Below, one piece after another: positions 1 through 9,027 of a stretch of 64,000 bases of DNA; position 1 is the first letter of the stretch; each line of letters opens with the position of its first letter. The notes below the pieces were generated by a model. It had not been told where the DNA came from, searched no databases, and was given only the letters and a program-made list of their open reading frames with translations. The translations under genes were made by a program, and so were the position numbers. The DNA is from Algibacter miyuki (GTDB taxonomy: Bacteria; Bacteroidota; Bacteroidia; Flavobacteriales; Flavobacteriaceae): the NCBI RefSeq assembly GCF_042427745.1, contig NZ_JBHMFA010000001.1; one strand, 5' to 3'.

Positions 1-2
1 TA

Positions 3-2909
3 GATGTATCTCTATTAGAAGATGCGGGTAAATTAGACGAAGTGGTTATTACGGCTTTTGGTATAGCACAAAAAGAAAAATCTTTAGGATATTCCGTAAC
101 TCAAGTGAAAACGGAAGATCTTAATTTAACGGGGCAAAATGATGCGATGACGGCTTTACAAGGTCGTGTAGCAGGTTTACAAATTTCTCAAACTTCAGGA
201 ACGCCTGGTGGTGGTGTGGATATTTTAATTAGAGGGATGTCTTCTATGAATCCAAGTCAGAACAATCAACCGTTAATTGTTATCGATGGAGTTTCCATAA
301 ATAATGATACATTTTCTGGTAATATCTTGCCAACATCGGGAACTAATTCTGCGGGCTCTGATTCGCAATTTTCATTTTCAAATAGAGCGAGTGATATAAA
401 CCCAGAAGATATAGAAAGCTATAATGTACTAAAAGGGGCAGCAGCAACAGCGCTTTATGGTGTTAGAGCGGCAAGTGGTGCTATTATAATTACAACAAAA
501 AAAGGGAAATTAGGAAAACCTAAAGTGGGGTTTTCTGCAAGTACAACGTTTAATACGGTTGCAACAACGCCAGGTATTCAGTCTACTTTTAGAGAAGGAC
601 GATATGGAGCGCCTTACAGAACGTACACGCCAGAAACAGATACAGGATTTACGGTTACAGGTGTTGGTAATTATAACGGACCAATGTCTTGGGGTGTTAG
701 GTATACAGATGATTCTTATACGCATACCGACGGTACTGTTATTGATTTAAGTAACGACCGTTTTTACAATCCGTACGAATTGTTTAATACAGGAGTTTCG
801 CATACCGAAAATTTTAATATTTCTGGTGCTGATGAGAAGTTTGATTACTATATGTCTATAGGAAATACGTCTTCGGATGGAACCTTACCTAATTCTGAAT
901 TTGCTAGAATTTCATCACGATTTAAAGCTGGGTATCAAGTTACCGACAACTTCAAAATTGGAGCAACCGTAAATTATTCAAACTCTAGTTCTACTAAAGC
1001 AACTGGTGGTGATAAATCGGTGATGAGTGCTTTAGGATGGTGGTCGCCTTCATTTCCTATTAACGATTATTTAAATCCAGACGGATCGCATCGCGCATTG
1101 TTTCCTGGTTTTATTGATAACCCGAGATATAACGCTTATATAAGCGCATTAACAGAGGATACCGATCGATGGGTTGGTAGTGTGAACCTAAACTGGAATC
1201 CGAAAGAATGGATAAATGTTAACTATACTGGGCAAATTGATAATTTTACAACATTGATAAATAGATTTGTTCCTGCCGATTTAGATGGAGGTTCTGGAGT
1301 AAACGGTTATATTGTTGATCAAAATTATATTTTTAAAGGTTTAGAATCTAATTTATTAGTAACACTTAGTCATGATTTTTCTGAAAAAGTAAGTAGTTCA
1401 CTCTTATTAGGGCATTCTGTTTTAGATAATAAAAGAACAAGTTACAGAATGTATGGGCAAAGCTTAAATTTACCATATTTTAACCATATTAGTAATACTC
1501 AGGAAAACCAATCGATATCTAATTTTGTAACTCAAAAGCGACTTGTTGGGTTTTTTGGAGAACTTAAATTAAGTTATGATGATAAACTCTTTTTATCTGT
1601 AACAGGTCGTAATGATAATGATTCATCCTTACCAGCAGACAATAACTCTTACTTTTATCCATCGGCGAGTTTAGCTTATGATATGAAAGATGTTTTTGGA
1701 GATAGTAACGTGGTGTCTTTTGGTAAATTAAGAGCGTCTTACGCCGAGGTTGGTAATGGAACCACTTTTGGACAAGTTGGATTTTTTAATTATCCTGATC
1801 CTAATTTCCCTTGGGCAGGAACAGGTGGTTATGTGGCTGACAGATATGTTGGCGCGCCAGATTTAAAACCTGAACGCACCAAAGGTTACGAGTTAGGTTT
1901 AGATTTCCGTTTTCTTAAAAATCGTATTAGGTTAGATTATGCATATTACAACTCGAAAGTATATGATGCTATTTTTCCTGTAGGAACGGCGCCATCAACT
2001 GGTATTATTCAGTTTACTAGAAATGCAGGTATTTATCAAACTTACGGACACGAGTTGTTAATTAGTGGTGATATTATTAAAAATGACAACTTAAAATGGG
2101 AAATGATTTTCAACTTCGGAACAAATAGCGGAGAGGTAGTTGATTTACCTGAAGAAATTCCATTTTTAGATTTTGTAGACGATGTTACTGGAGCATATAT
2201 TTATTTACAACCTAAAGAAGGTGATAAAATAGGAACACTATATGGTTATAAATGGAATAGAGTTGACGGTGAAGTTTTAATTAATGATGCCGGCTTGCCA
2301 ACAACTAATTTTGATGAAAAAGTTATTGTTGGAGATGTTACTCCAGATTTTGTTACGTCTTTAGGTTCGAACATTAATTACAAAGGGTTTGGATTAAACT
2401 TTTTGTTTGAATGGAAAAAAGGAGGAGATAAATATACTTGGCAACGTTACCAAATGAATAGAGCAGGAACATCGGAATACACCATGCAGTTTAGAGAAAA
2501 CGATACTTATGTTTTTGATGGTGTTATGGAAGATCCAGCAAATCCTGGGACTTATATAGAAAATAATACAGAAGTTGATTTTTCAGTAGAATCTGCCAAT
2601 GGGTATCAGTTTTTTAACTTTACCTCTTTAGGTCGACGTAATTCGGAAGTGCTTTTACAAGATGCATCATGGGTTAAACTAAGAAATGTGGGGTTAACTT
2701 ATAGCCTAAGCCGTGGTGTTTTAGATAAGTTAAATTTAGAGAGTGTAAAACTGTCAGCGAACTTAAGTAATGTACTAATTTGGACCCCTTTTGATGGTTT
2801 CGATCCAGAAGGCAGTGATTATGGTGCAGGTAGTAATAAATATGGTTTTACAGGTAGAGGAATACCTTTAACAGAAAACTATTCGTTTGGAGTAACAATT
2901 GGATTTTAA
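3..2909 (+). CDS. SusC/RagA-family TonB-linked outer-membrane porin, 5' end missing
   Basis: Outer-membrane active importer that pairs with a SusD lipoprotein to take up glycans or peptides. The frame is open to the left edge of the window (it reads DVSLLEDAGKLDEVVITAFG), so the signal peptide and carboxypeptidase-like domain lie upstream and the GTG at 42 is not the true start. The visible part begins at the TonB box/plug region (VVITAFG, then a plug domain with GVRAASGAIIITTKKG near residue 150), followed by a long beta-barrel rich in aromatic strands and ending in a terminal Phe (FGVTIGF). The SusD gene begins 10 bases after the stop, so the two are co-transcribed. Family assignment is secure; the substrate cannot be read because no glycosidase or peptidase lies beside it in the window. 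Confidence 0.95.
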   Translation, partial: DVSLLEDAGKLDEVVITAFGIAQKEKSLGYSVTQVKTEDLNLTGQNDAMTALQGRVAGLQISQTSGTPGGGVDILIRGMSSMNPSQNNQPLIVIDGVSINNDTFSGNILPTSGTNSAGSDSQFSFSNRASDINPEDIESYNVLKGAAATALYGVRAASGAIIITTKKGKLGKPKVGFSASTTFNTVATTPGIQSTFREGRYGAPYRTYTPETDTGFTVTGVGNYNGPMSWGVRYTDDSYTHTDGTVIDLSNDRFYNPYELFNTGVSHTENFNISGADEKFDYYMSIGNTSSDGTLPNSEFARISSRFKAGYQVTDNFKIGATVNYSNSSSTKATGGDKSVMSALGWWSPSFPINDYLNPDGSHRALFPGFIDNPRYNAYISALTEDTDRWVGSVNLNWNPKEWINVNYTGQIDNFTTLINRFVPADLDGGSGVNGYIVDQNYIFKGLESNLLVTLSHDFSEKVSSSLLLGHSVLDNKRTSYRMYGQSLNLPYFNHISNTQENQSISNFVTQKRLVGFFGELKLSYDDKLFLSVTGRNDNDSSLPADNNSYFYPSASLAYDMKDVFGDSNVVSFGKLRASYAEVGNGTTFGQVGFFNYPDPNFPWAGTGGYVADRYVGAPDLKPERTKGYELGLDFRFLKNRIRLDYAYYNSKVYDAIFPVGTAPSTGIIQFTRNAGIYQTYGHELLISGDIIKNDNLKWEMIFNFGTNSGEVVDLPEEIPFLDFVDDVTGAYIYLQPKEGDKIGTLYGYKWNRVDGEVLINDAGLPTTNFDEKVIVGDVTPDFVTSLGSNINYKGFGLNFLFEWKKGGDKYTWQRYQMNRAGTSEYTMQFRENDTYVFDGVMEDPANPGTYIENNTEVDFSVESANGYQFFNFTSLGRRNSEVLLQDASWVKLRNVGLTYSLSRGVLDKLNLESVKLSANLSNVLIWTPFDGFDPEGSDYGAGSNKYGFTGRGIPLTENYSFGVTIGF

Positions 2910-2919
2910 AAAAAGAACT

Positions 2920-4419
2920 ATGAAAAAATATATAAAATACTTTTTATTTATAACAATGATCTCTGGTTTTTCTGGCTGCGATGAATATTTAGATGTCAAT
3001 ACGCCATCTGACGCTGTCCCTGTAGAAGACCTAGATATGAAAGACATTTTAGGGCCAACATTGTTTAATACCGTTTATGCGTATTACTATGCGGAATTAT
3101 CATTATGTAACTACACGCAGTATTATGCCGGATATGGTACTGCGCCTGTGGTAGAATCTTTTAATTCTAGTACTTGGAGCAATATTTACACTAAGGTTTT
3201 GCCAAATATTGAAAACCTGAAAGAAAAAGCGATTGCACAAGATGCACCGCATTTTTTGGCAGTTGCTAAAATTATAACAGCAATGAATTTAAGTTTTGCA
3301 GTAGATAATTGGGATAATGTGCCTTACACGCAAGCAGGTAAGCCTTTTGAATTCCCTGCACCTGAATTTGATGATGGTGAGGTGGTTTATAATGATATGA
3401 TTGTGTTGTTAGATGAGGCTATATCAGCGCTTTCGGGTGCTTCAAATCCGAAGTTTAATTTGAGTTCTGGCGATTTTATTTATAAGGGAGATGTGGCAAA
3501 GTGGATGCGTTTAGCGTACACTTTTAAAGCGCGTATGCAATTGCATATGATGAAAAACGGAGGTGTAACAGCAAGCGAGGTTTTAAGCTCAATTAATAAT
3601 GGTTTTACTTCTAATTCAGATAATTTTAAACTGACTTACCCTGAAGGTGAATTAAATCCGTATTATGCCACTAATGTACAAGCTAGATCAACCTCCAATT
3701 ATTTTCGTGCTCCAAACGATCAGTTGGTAAGTATGCTAAATGGCACAACATATCCGTTTGAAAGTGGCACGGTAGAAGTAGATCCACGATTACCAGCTAT
3801 GTTCGTAAAGGAAATTGGTGTCAATGATCCAGCTCCAGATACCGATCCATGGCGTGGTTTTATGAACGGCGGAACAGGACAATCGTCCGACGGAGAAGCG
3901 GGAAATACCTATTATAAAGATGGTGGATATTACACCAAAGCAAGTGCGCCGCTAGAAGTGCTAACTTATGCTGAAGCGATGTTTATTAAAGCTGAAGCTG
4001 CGTTTTTAGCAAACGGAGGTACAACATCAAGTGCTGGTACAACTTCAGTAGCATACAACGCTTATCTTGCCGGAATTGAAGGCAGTATGGATCAAATAGG
4101 TGTAGATGGAACCGATTATTTAGCAGACACAGCGGTGGCAGTTGGAGAAGGTGGTTTAATGTTGAATCATATTATGAAAGAAAAATATATTGCAAACATT
4201 CATAATACGGAAACATGGAACGATTTTAGACGCTATAATTTCTCTGCAGATGTATTTAAAGGATTAGCATTGCGTTTGGAAGAAGATAATTCTGATAACG
4301 AATTTGCAGGCGAATGGATTCGAAGAATTTCTTATCCAACATCAGAATTGGATGCTAATTTTGATATTGTTAAAGCGAACGAGAAAACGCCGATAACACC
4401 TGTTTGGTGGGCTGAATAA
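2920..4419 (+). CDS. SusD-like nutrient-binding outer-membrane lipoprotein
   Basis: Surface lipoprotein that captures the ligand and acts as a lid on the SusC porin encoded just upstream. The ATG at 2920 is chosen over the upstream TTG at 2899 because it gives a clean lipoprotein signal: MKKYIKYFLF, then SGFSGC with Cys20 as the lipidated residue. The following DEYLDVNTPSDAVP is typical of the SusD-like_2 group, which often partners with peptide or unknown-substrate SusC proteins. About 499 residues, normal for the group. The C-terminal part (LMLNHIMKEKYIANI, ETWNDFRRYNF) matches the conserved end of the family. A strong terminator follows, so this is the last gene of the operon. Confidence 0.93.
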   Translation: MKKYIKYFLFITMISGFSGCDEYLDVNTPSDAVPVEDLDMKDILGPTLFNTVYAYYYAELSLCNYTQYYAGYGTAPVVESFNSSTWSNIYTKVLPNIENLKEKAIAQDAPHFLAVAKIITAMNLSFAVDNWDNVPYTQAGKPFEFPAPEFDDGEVVYNDMIVLLDEAISALSGASNPKFNLSSGDFIYKGDVAKWMRLAYTFKARMQLHMMKNGGVTASEVLSSINNGFTSNSDNFKLTYPEGELNPYYATNVQARSTSNYFRAPNDQLVSMLNGTTYPFESGTVEVDPRLPAMFVKEIGVNDPAPDTDPWRGFMNGGTGQSSDGEAGNTYYKDGGYYTKASAPLEVLTYAEAMFIKAEAAFLANGGTTSSAGTTSVAYNAYLAGIEGSMDQIGVDGTDYLADTAVAVGEGGLMLNHIMKEKYIANIHNTETWNDFRRYNFSADVFKGLALRLEEDNSDNEFAGEWIRRISYPTSELDANFDIVKANEKTPITPVWWAE

Positions 4420-4442
4420 ACATTAAATAGTATAATAAAAAA

Positions 4443-4476
4443 AGCCGGGTAGATAATGTCTACTCGGCTTTTTTTT
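4443..4476 (+). terminator. Rho-independent terminator of the susCD operon
   Basis: Stem AGCCGGGTAGA / TCTACTCGGCT (one G-U pair) with a five-base loop and a run of T. It lies 24 bases after the susD stop. The A-run on the other side may let it also serve the convergent minus-strand gene ending at 4508. Confidence 0.92.
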
Positions 4477-4507
4477 ATTTCATTTGGTATGGTTTAACAA
4501 TGGTGTG

Positions 4508-5557
4508 TTATGCGTTATTTAAAACCTCACAAAGCCTTAAAATATCAGTTTCCGTATGCGAAGCGCTAATTACAATACGGCTCATCATAGGTGAGTTTTC
4601 ATCAGGATATCTAAAACTGGTTACTATTATACCATTGCTTTCTAGGTGATTATTCAGGTGTTCATCAGAAAAACTAAAGGCAGGATGACCAATCATATAT
4701 TGAAATTTATCAAGTAAATTCAGGTTGTCTATAAAGAAATCAGTGTTATCTTTTAATTGTTTTCGTTTGATGTTATAAATCCCTTCGGAATGCAATAACG
4801 TGGCTAAATTTGCTGGAGATGCTGGGCTAGAGCCTCCAAAAAAAGCGGTATTTTCTAATGAAGAAATTCTGCTTTTACATCCAAAAATAGCACCCGCTTG
4901 AACGCCGAATCCTTTTCCTAAAGAAGCACAAACTATTAGTTCTTTTGGATTTAAATCTTTAATAGTTTTATAAATACCACCACCACGTTCACCAAGAATG
5001 CCGATGCCATGAGAGTCATCAACAACTAGAATAAGTTCTGAAAGTGGCAAGGTTTTTAAGCCTTCAAAATCCGGAAAATGACTTCCTGAAAAATCAACAG
5101 CATCTAAAAATACTACAGGTGTTTCGTCTGTTTTCAATTTTAAATGAAGATGCAATGCTTCTTTTAGGTCTTCGTACGTTGAAAACGATTGACTTTTATT
5201 TGATGATAATCTTAGTGCAGAATGCGTATTTGGAGCATAAAAAAAGGCATGATTGTTCGTGTTTAAACCATGAGCTACAAGTTGCCCTGCTAAATATCCC
5301 GAAGACATGCTAATACAGGCTTCACTACCAACCAGTTTAGATAAATATGTTTCAGCTTCATCATAAACAGCCATACGAATATTTGATTTTCGCGATGCGC
5401 CATAATTAGTGCCGTATTTTCTAATGTTTTCAATAAATATATTTTGAAAATCAACATCGGTTTGCAGTCCTAAATAGGCTGTTCCTCCAAAATAAATATA
5501 GGTTTTATTATGGATTGAAATATGATGTTCTGGAAAAGAATCAAGATAATGTGCCAT
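4508..5557 (-). CDS. AONS-family (BioF-like) PLP-dependent enzyme
   Basis: Fold-type I PLP enzyme of the alpha-oxoamine synthase group (BioF, KBL), which condenses an acyl-CoA with an amino acid. The PLP site is clear: VVDDSHGIG (Asp180/181, His183) and the Schiff-base lysine in ASLGKGFG (Lys215); GTNYGASR near residue 50 is also typical. At 349 residues it is shorter than BioF (about 385) and trimmed at the N-terminus. Its ATG overlaps the TAA of the dipeptide epimerase upstream by one base (TAATG), so the two are translationally coupled. No other biotin genes are in the window, so a role in biotin synthesis is doubtful; action on an epimerised amino acid or a peptidoglycan-derived compound is a guess from the pairing. 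Confidence 0.85.
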   Translation of the reverse strand: MAHYLDSFPEHHISIHNKTYIYFGGTAYLGLQTDVDFQNIFIENIRKYGTNYGASRKSNIRMAVYDEAETYLSKLVGSEACISMSSGYLAGQLVAHGLNTNNHAFFYAPNTHSALRLSSNKSQSFSTYEDLKEALHLHLKLKTDETPVVFLDAVDFSGSHFPDFEGLKTLPLSELILVVDDSHGIGILGERGGGIYKTIKDLNPKELIVCASLGKGFGVQAGAIFGCKSRISSLENTAFFGGSSPASPANLATLLHSEGIYNIKRKQLKDNTDFFIDNLNLLDKFQYMIGHPAFSFSDEHLNNHLESNGIIVTSFRYPDENSPMMSRIVISASHTETDILRLCEVLNNA

Positions 5558-6567
5558 TACTTCAAAGTTACACCGCTACCGCCTAAGGTTGGGAAAATCA
5601 CCTTAGCATCAGGCTCGATTATCACACCGTTAGCAATATCTTCTTTAAGTAAAAGCGCACCGTCCATATCAACATAATCCAGTTGAGGTAGGAGTTGTGC
5701 GATGGCCGAAATGCCAACAGTAGATTCCGTCATACAGCCAACCATCACTTTTACACCCATGGCTTTACCCTTTCTTATCATGCGTAAAGCGGGTGTTAAC
5801 CCACCGCATTTGGTAAGTTTTATATTAATGCCGTTAAAATGGTTTCCACAGGCTTCTACATCGCTTTCAAGAATACAGCTTTCATCTGCAATAACAGGTA
5901 AAACAGCATGTTTCATAACCTCCTTCATGCCTTCCCAATCGTTAGCTTTCAATGGTTGTTCTAAAAATTCAACGCCGAGCGCTTTTAAAAGTGGCGCATT
6001 CTTAATGGTTTCTTCGGCAGTCCATGCGCAATTGGCATCAATTCTAAATACGGCATCACTATGTTTTCTAAGAGCTTTTACAATGTTTACATCGTCGTCT
6101 GTACCTAATTTTATTTTATAAATTGGCCAAGGGGTTTCTTTCATTTTAGAGACCATCTCGTCGATGCTAGCAATACCAATGGTGTAATTTGTGGTAGGGA
6201 AGCTATCTAAATTTGTTCCCCAAATAGCGTAAAGTGGCTTGTTTTGAAGTTTTCCAAATAAATCGTGAGCTGCTAAATCTAAAGCGCAAATTGAAAAATT
6301 TGTCAATCCTTTTTCAACTAAAAAAGCATGAAAAACTTCGGGTGTTGTAAAGTTGAAATTTTCAATATCCTTTGAAATCGCATTAATTTCAGCAGTCATA
6401 CTTTCAACAGTAATGTTGTAATATGGGTTTGAAGTCGCTTCTCCGTAACCTGTTTTTCCGTTAAGGCTAAGACAAGCAATTAAGCTCGGTTGTACATCGT
6501 GCGATTCTCTTGAAATGGTAAAAGTATGTCTGAGTTTAAGTTTGTAAGACTTTAATTCTATTTGCAT
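5557..6567 (-). CDS. Dipeptide epimerase (L-Ala-D/L-Glu epimerase type)
   Basis: Enolase-superfamily enzyme that inverts the alpha carbon of the second residue of a dipeptide, classically L-Ala-D-Glu released from peptidoglycan. Visible active-site features are the KxK pair in YKIKLG (Lys151/153), metal ligands Asp178 (RIDANCAW), Glu203 (EQP) and Asp228 (ADES), and the basic strand NIKLTKCGG near residue 250. At 336 residues it has normal length. It starts a minus-strand operon and overlaps the AONS-like gene by one base. The exact substrate could be another dipeptide, since this family is specificity-diverse. Confidence 0.92.
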   Translation of the reverse strand: MQIELKSYKLKLRHTFTISRESHDVQPSLIACLSLNGKTGYGEATSNPYYNITVESMTAEINAISKDIENFNFTTPEVFHAFLVEKGLTNFSICALDLAAHDLFGKLQNKPLYAIWGTNLDSFPTTNYTIGIASIDEMVSKMKETPWPIYKIKLGTDDDVNIVKALRKHSDAVFRIDANCAWTAEETIKNAPLLKALGVEFLEQPLKANDWEGMKEVMKHAVLPVIADESCILESDVEACGNHFNGINIKLTKCGGLTPALRMIRKGKAMGVKVMVGCMTESTVGISAIAQLLPQLDYVDMDGALLLKEDIANGVIIEPDAKVIFPTLGGSGVTLK

Positions 6568-6666
6568 GTATGGGGTTTTTAAAACTTAAATAAAGTTAGT
6601 AAAAATAATCTTCCTCGCTAATGCTTCATTATTTTATTTATAATTTTTTATAGTTGGGTTTGTTGA

Positions 6667-7239
6667 TTATTTTAGGATATTATTCACTTTCTTTTGAAGT
6701 ACCGGTAAAACTTCAGCCTTAAACCAAGGATTCTTAGTTAGCCAAAATCTATTTCTAGGTGAAGGATGTGGTAATGGCAAAAATTTGGGTAAATACGCTT
6801 GAAAATTATCAACAGTTTCGGTGAGGGTTTTTTTGGCGGTTTTTTCTAAGTAATATTTTTGAGCATACATGCCTATTAGAATAACGAGTTCAACATGTTT
6901 TAGTTCCTTAAATAGTGGTTCGTGCCATTGTGGAGCACATTCGGTTCGTGGTGGTAAATCACCAGTTTTTCCTTTTCCGGGATAACAAAACCCCATAGGA
7001 ATAATGGCGAATTTGGTAGTGTCGTAAAAATCTTCAACAGAAATATTTAGCCATTTTCGAAGCTGTTTTCCGCTAGCATCATCCCAAGGAATTCCCGAAG
7101 CGTGAACTTTGGTACCTGGTGCTTGTCCAATAATAACAATTTTAGAATTTGGATGAGCAGAAACAACAGGCCTTGCACCTAAAGCTAAGTGCGGTTCGCA
7201 AAGGGTACATTGACTGATGTTGTTTAGTAATTCTTGCAG
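6667..7239 (-). CDS. Uracil-DNA glycosylase family protein (4Fe-4S type), non-standard start
   Basis: Base-excision repair enzyme of the family 4/5-like group. The first ATG in frame (6996) would cut the protein in half. The frame is open back to a stop at 7270-7272 and the missing half encodes essential motifs: an N-terminal CTLC pair, GQAPG (active-site motif A) and IPWDDASGKQLRKWL. A second Cys pair, FC-x15-EC, completes a plausible iron-sulfur set, and PHPSPRN is the C-terminal motif. No ATG, GTG or TTG exists in frame before CTLC. The CTG at 7237-7239, ten codons before the first Cys, is the best candidate start; ATA at 7246 and ATT at 7258 are alternatives. HopJ ends only 5 bases upstream, so coupling is likely. 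Confidence 0.82.
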   Translation of the reverse strand: MQELLNNISQCTLCEPHLALGARPVVSAHPNSKIVIIGQAPGTKVHASGIPWDDASGKQLRKWLNISVEDFYDTTKFAIIPMGFCYPGKGKTGDLPPRTECAPQWHEPLFKELKHVELVILIGMYAQKYYLEKTAKKTLTETVDNFQAYLPKFLPLPHPSPRNRFWLTKNPWFKAEVLPVLQKKVNNILK

Positions 7240-7244
7240 AACTG

Positions 7245-7589
7245 TTATTTTATGGTTAATGGAGTACCTTCAAAAGTTAATCCATCAAAACCTGTTTGCA
7301 TAAAGTTTCTAATGTTTTGGTGTCCATCTCCATTTGGGGCTTTTAAAACATCTTCAAAATAATAAGACCCAAAACAAGCTAGAGTTTCTTCTTTTGTAAA
7401 ACCTTCAGTTTTTGCAAATGCAAATAATTTACAGGAACCAGAATTTTCGCCAGCAGCATTTTCTAATACCCCGTTTTTAAAGGCTGTAGGGGTGAAATCG
7501 TAATAGTTTTCAATAATACTCATGGTTTCAGAAAACTCGATTTCGTTGGGTGTATTTCTTAGTTTGTTTTTAAAATTATCTTTAGTCAT
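7245..7589 (-). CDS. HopJ type III effector family protein
   Basis: Small protein of the HopJ family (114 residues, full length). The family was named after a Pseudomonas effector but is widespread in free-living bacteria lacking type III secretion, so the effector label says little about function here. Recognisable features are the N-terminal helix around IEFSETMSIIENYYDFTPTA and the conserved CKLFAFAK and CFGSYYFEDVLKAPNGDGH segments. It lies between a flavoprotein (3-base gap) and the uracil-DNA glycosylase (5-base gap) in one minus-strand operon. No secretion signal is visible. Confidence 0.88.
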   Translation of the reverse strand: MTKDNFKNKLRNTPNEIEFSETMSIIENYYDFTPTAFKNGVLENAAGENSGSCKLFAFAKTEGFTKEETLACFGSYYFEDVLKAPNGDGHQNIRNFMQTGFDGLTFEGTPLTIK

Positions 7590-7592
7590 TAA

Positions 7593-8948
7593 TTAGTCTT
7601 TTAACATTGTTTTTAAATCGTTTGTGTAAGAAGGGTAGGTAAATATATGTTTCTTTAATGCACTTACCGTTATTTTATTATTAATAGCCAAAGTTAAAAT
7701 ATTAATTGTTTCATTTGCCTCAGGACTTAAAATATGAGCTCCAACTATTTCGTCCGTACGTTCATTTACTAAAATTTTGTAGGCATAGGCGTCTTCATTT
7801 GATTTTTTAGCATTAAACCAATGTGATACATCTCCTTGATAAATTTTAATGTTTTTATACCGCTTTTTGGCTTCGGATTCAGAATAACCAACCGAGGCTA
7901 AATTGGGTTGGGTAAATACATTTGAAGGCACTAATGGGTTTTCGAATTTTTTAGATTTTTCCTTTATAATATTGTGTGCAACAATGTAGCCTTGCAAGCC
8001 AGAAAGAGGTGTTAAGGGCAGTGATTTACTAGATACATCTCCACAAGCATAAACCAACGGATTAGTTGTGCTTTGCAAATAAAAATCAACTTCAACTCCT
8101 GTGTCATTCGCTTCAATTGAAGCTAAACTTAAATCTAATTCTTCGATAGCAGGAATGCGGCCAGAGGTATTAAAAACTTGTCTTGATTTTATGGATTTTA
8201 GTGTTCCTTCGGAATCATAATTAACTTTGAAATTCTTTTTTAATTTCTCAATAGATTTTACATCTACATTAAATATAAATTCTACACCTTTAGTTTTTAA
8301 TGATTTTACCAGTTTTTCAACTAAAAATGAATCGAATTGTGATAAGGCTTCCGAGTCTTTTTGAAGTATAGTTACTTTACATCCTAGAACAGAAAGCATG
8401 TAAGCAAACTCTAAACCGATGTAACCTGCTCCAATAAAAATAGCAGATTTAGGAACTTTTTTAAGATTCAGAACATCGTCACTTACTTTTAAAAATTTGT
8501 GTCCTTCGATATTTAATGGTCTTGGTATTTTTCCAGTAGCGATTACAAAATAATCTGCTGTAACATGTTTTCCTTCAACTTCCACTTTATTATTTGCGAT
8601 AAATTTAGGAGATTGATGATACATGGATATCCCTAAGTCTGAAAGTGAATTTTCAGTACCCTTAGGAATTTTTTTAGTAAATTTTTTCTTGAAGGATTGC
8701 ACATCTTTCCAGCTTATTTTAGGCGCTTTTTTGATACCTAATCCTGTTAATTGATTAGACTTATGGGCTAAATCGGAAAATTGTAATAATATTTTTTTTG
8801 GGTCGCAGCCCCTATTTGCGCAAGTGCCTCCAAAAGCTCTATTGTCGGAAATAGCAACTGAAAGCCCATTTTCACTACACAGTTTAGCGACGGTTTGGCC
8901 TGCTATTCCTGAGCCTATTACGAATACATCATAATGTTTAGATTTCAT
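7593..8948 (-). CDS. NAD(P)/FAD-dependent disulfide-reductase-like flavoprotein
   Basis: Class I pyridine nucleotide-disulfide oxidoreductase fold: FAD-binding GSGIAG (12-17), redox pair Cys43/Cys48 in GGTCANRGCDPKK, second dinucleotide motif GAGYIGLEFAYM near residue 170, and YACGDV near 300. About 451 residues, the usual size. The C-terminal catalytic His-Glu dyad of glutathione or dihydrolipoamide reductases (HPTxxE) is not obvious; the equivalent stretch reads FTYPSYTND, with Tyr where His is expected, so the substrate is probably not a classical disulfide. First gene of the HopJ/UDG operon. Confidence 0.88.
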   Translation of the reverse strand: MKSKHYDVFVIGSGIAGQTVAKLCSENGLSVAISDNRAFGGTCANRGCDPKKILLQFSDLAHKSNQLTGLGIKKAPKISWKDVQSFKKKFTKKIPKGTENSLSDLGISMYHQSPKFIANNKVEVEGKHVTADYFVIATGKIPRPLNIEGHKFLKVSDDVLNLKKVPKSAIFIGAGYIGLEFAYMLSVLGCKVTILQKDSEALSQFDSFLVEKLVKSLKTKGVEFIFNVDVKSIEKLKKNFKVNYDSEGTLKSIKSRQVFNTSGRIPAIEELDLSLASIEANDTGVEVDFYLQSTTNPLVYACGDVSSKSLPLTPLSGLQGYIVAHNIIKEKSKKFENPLVPSNVFTQPNLASVGYSESEAKKRYKNIKIYQGDVSHWFNAKKSNEDAYAYKILVNERTDEIVGAHILSPEANETINILTLAINNKITVSALKKHIFTYPSYTNDLKTMLKD

Positions 8949-9027
8949 AAAAAAGAGATTAGACTTCTAACTTATTAAAACTTATAATAATGTATTGTTC
9001 TTAACGATTTAATAATTAACTCATTTG

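Noticed and set aside
4508..5557. Labelling the AONS-like gene as bioF
   Set aside because: It is short, and no other biotin gene is in the window; the neighbour is a dipeptide epimerase.
5702..6121. 139-codon plus-strand ORF opposite the dipeptide epimerase gene
   Set aside because: It lies wholly inside a well-supported gene on the other strand and has no recognisable domain; it is a shadow frame.
7245..7589. Type III secretion effector
   Set aside because: HopJ family members occur widely without type III secretion and no secretion genes are in the window.
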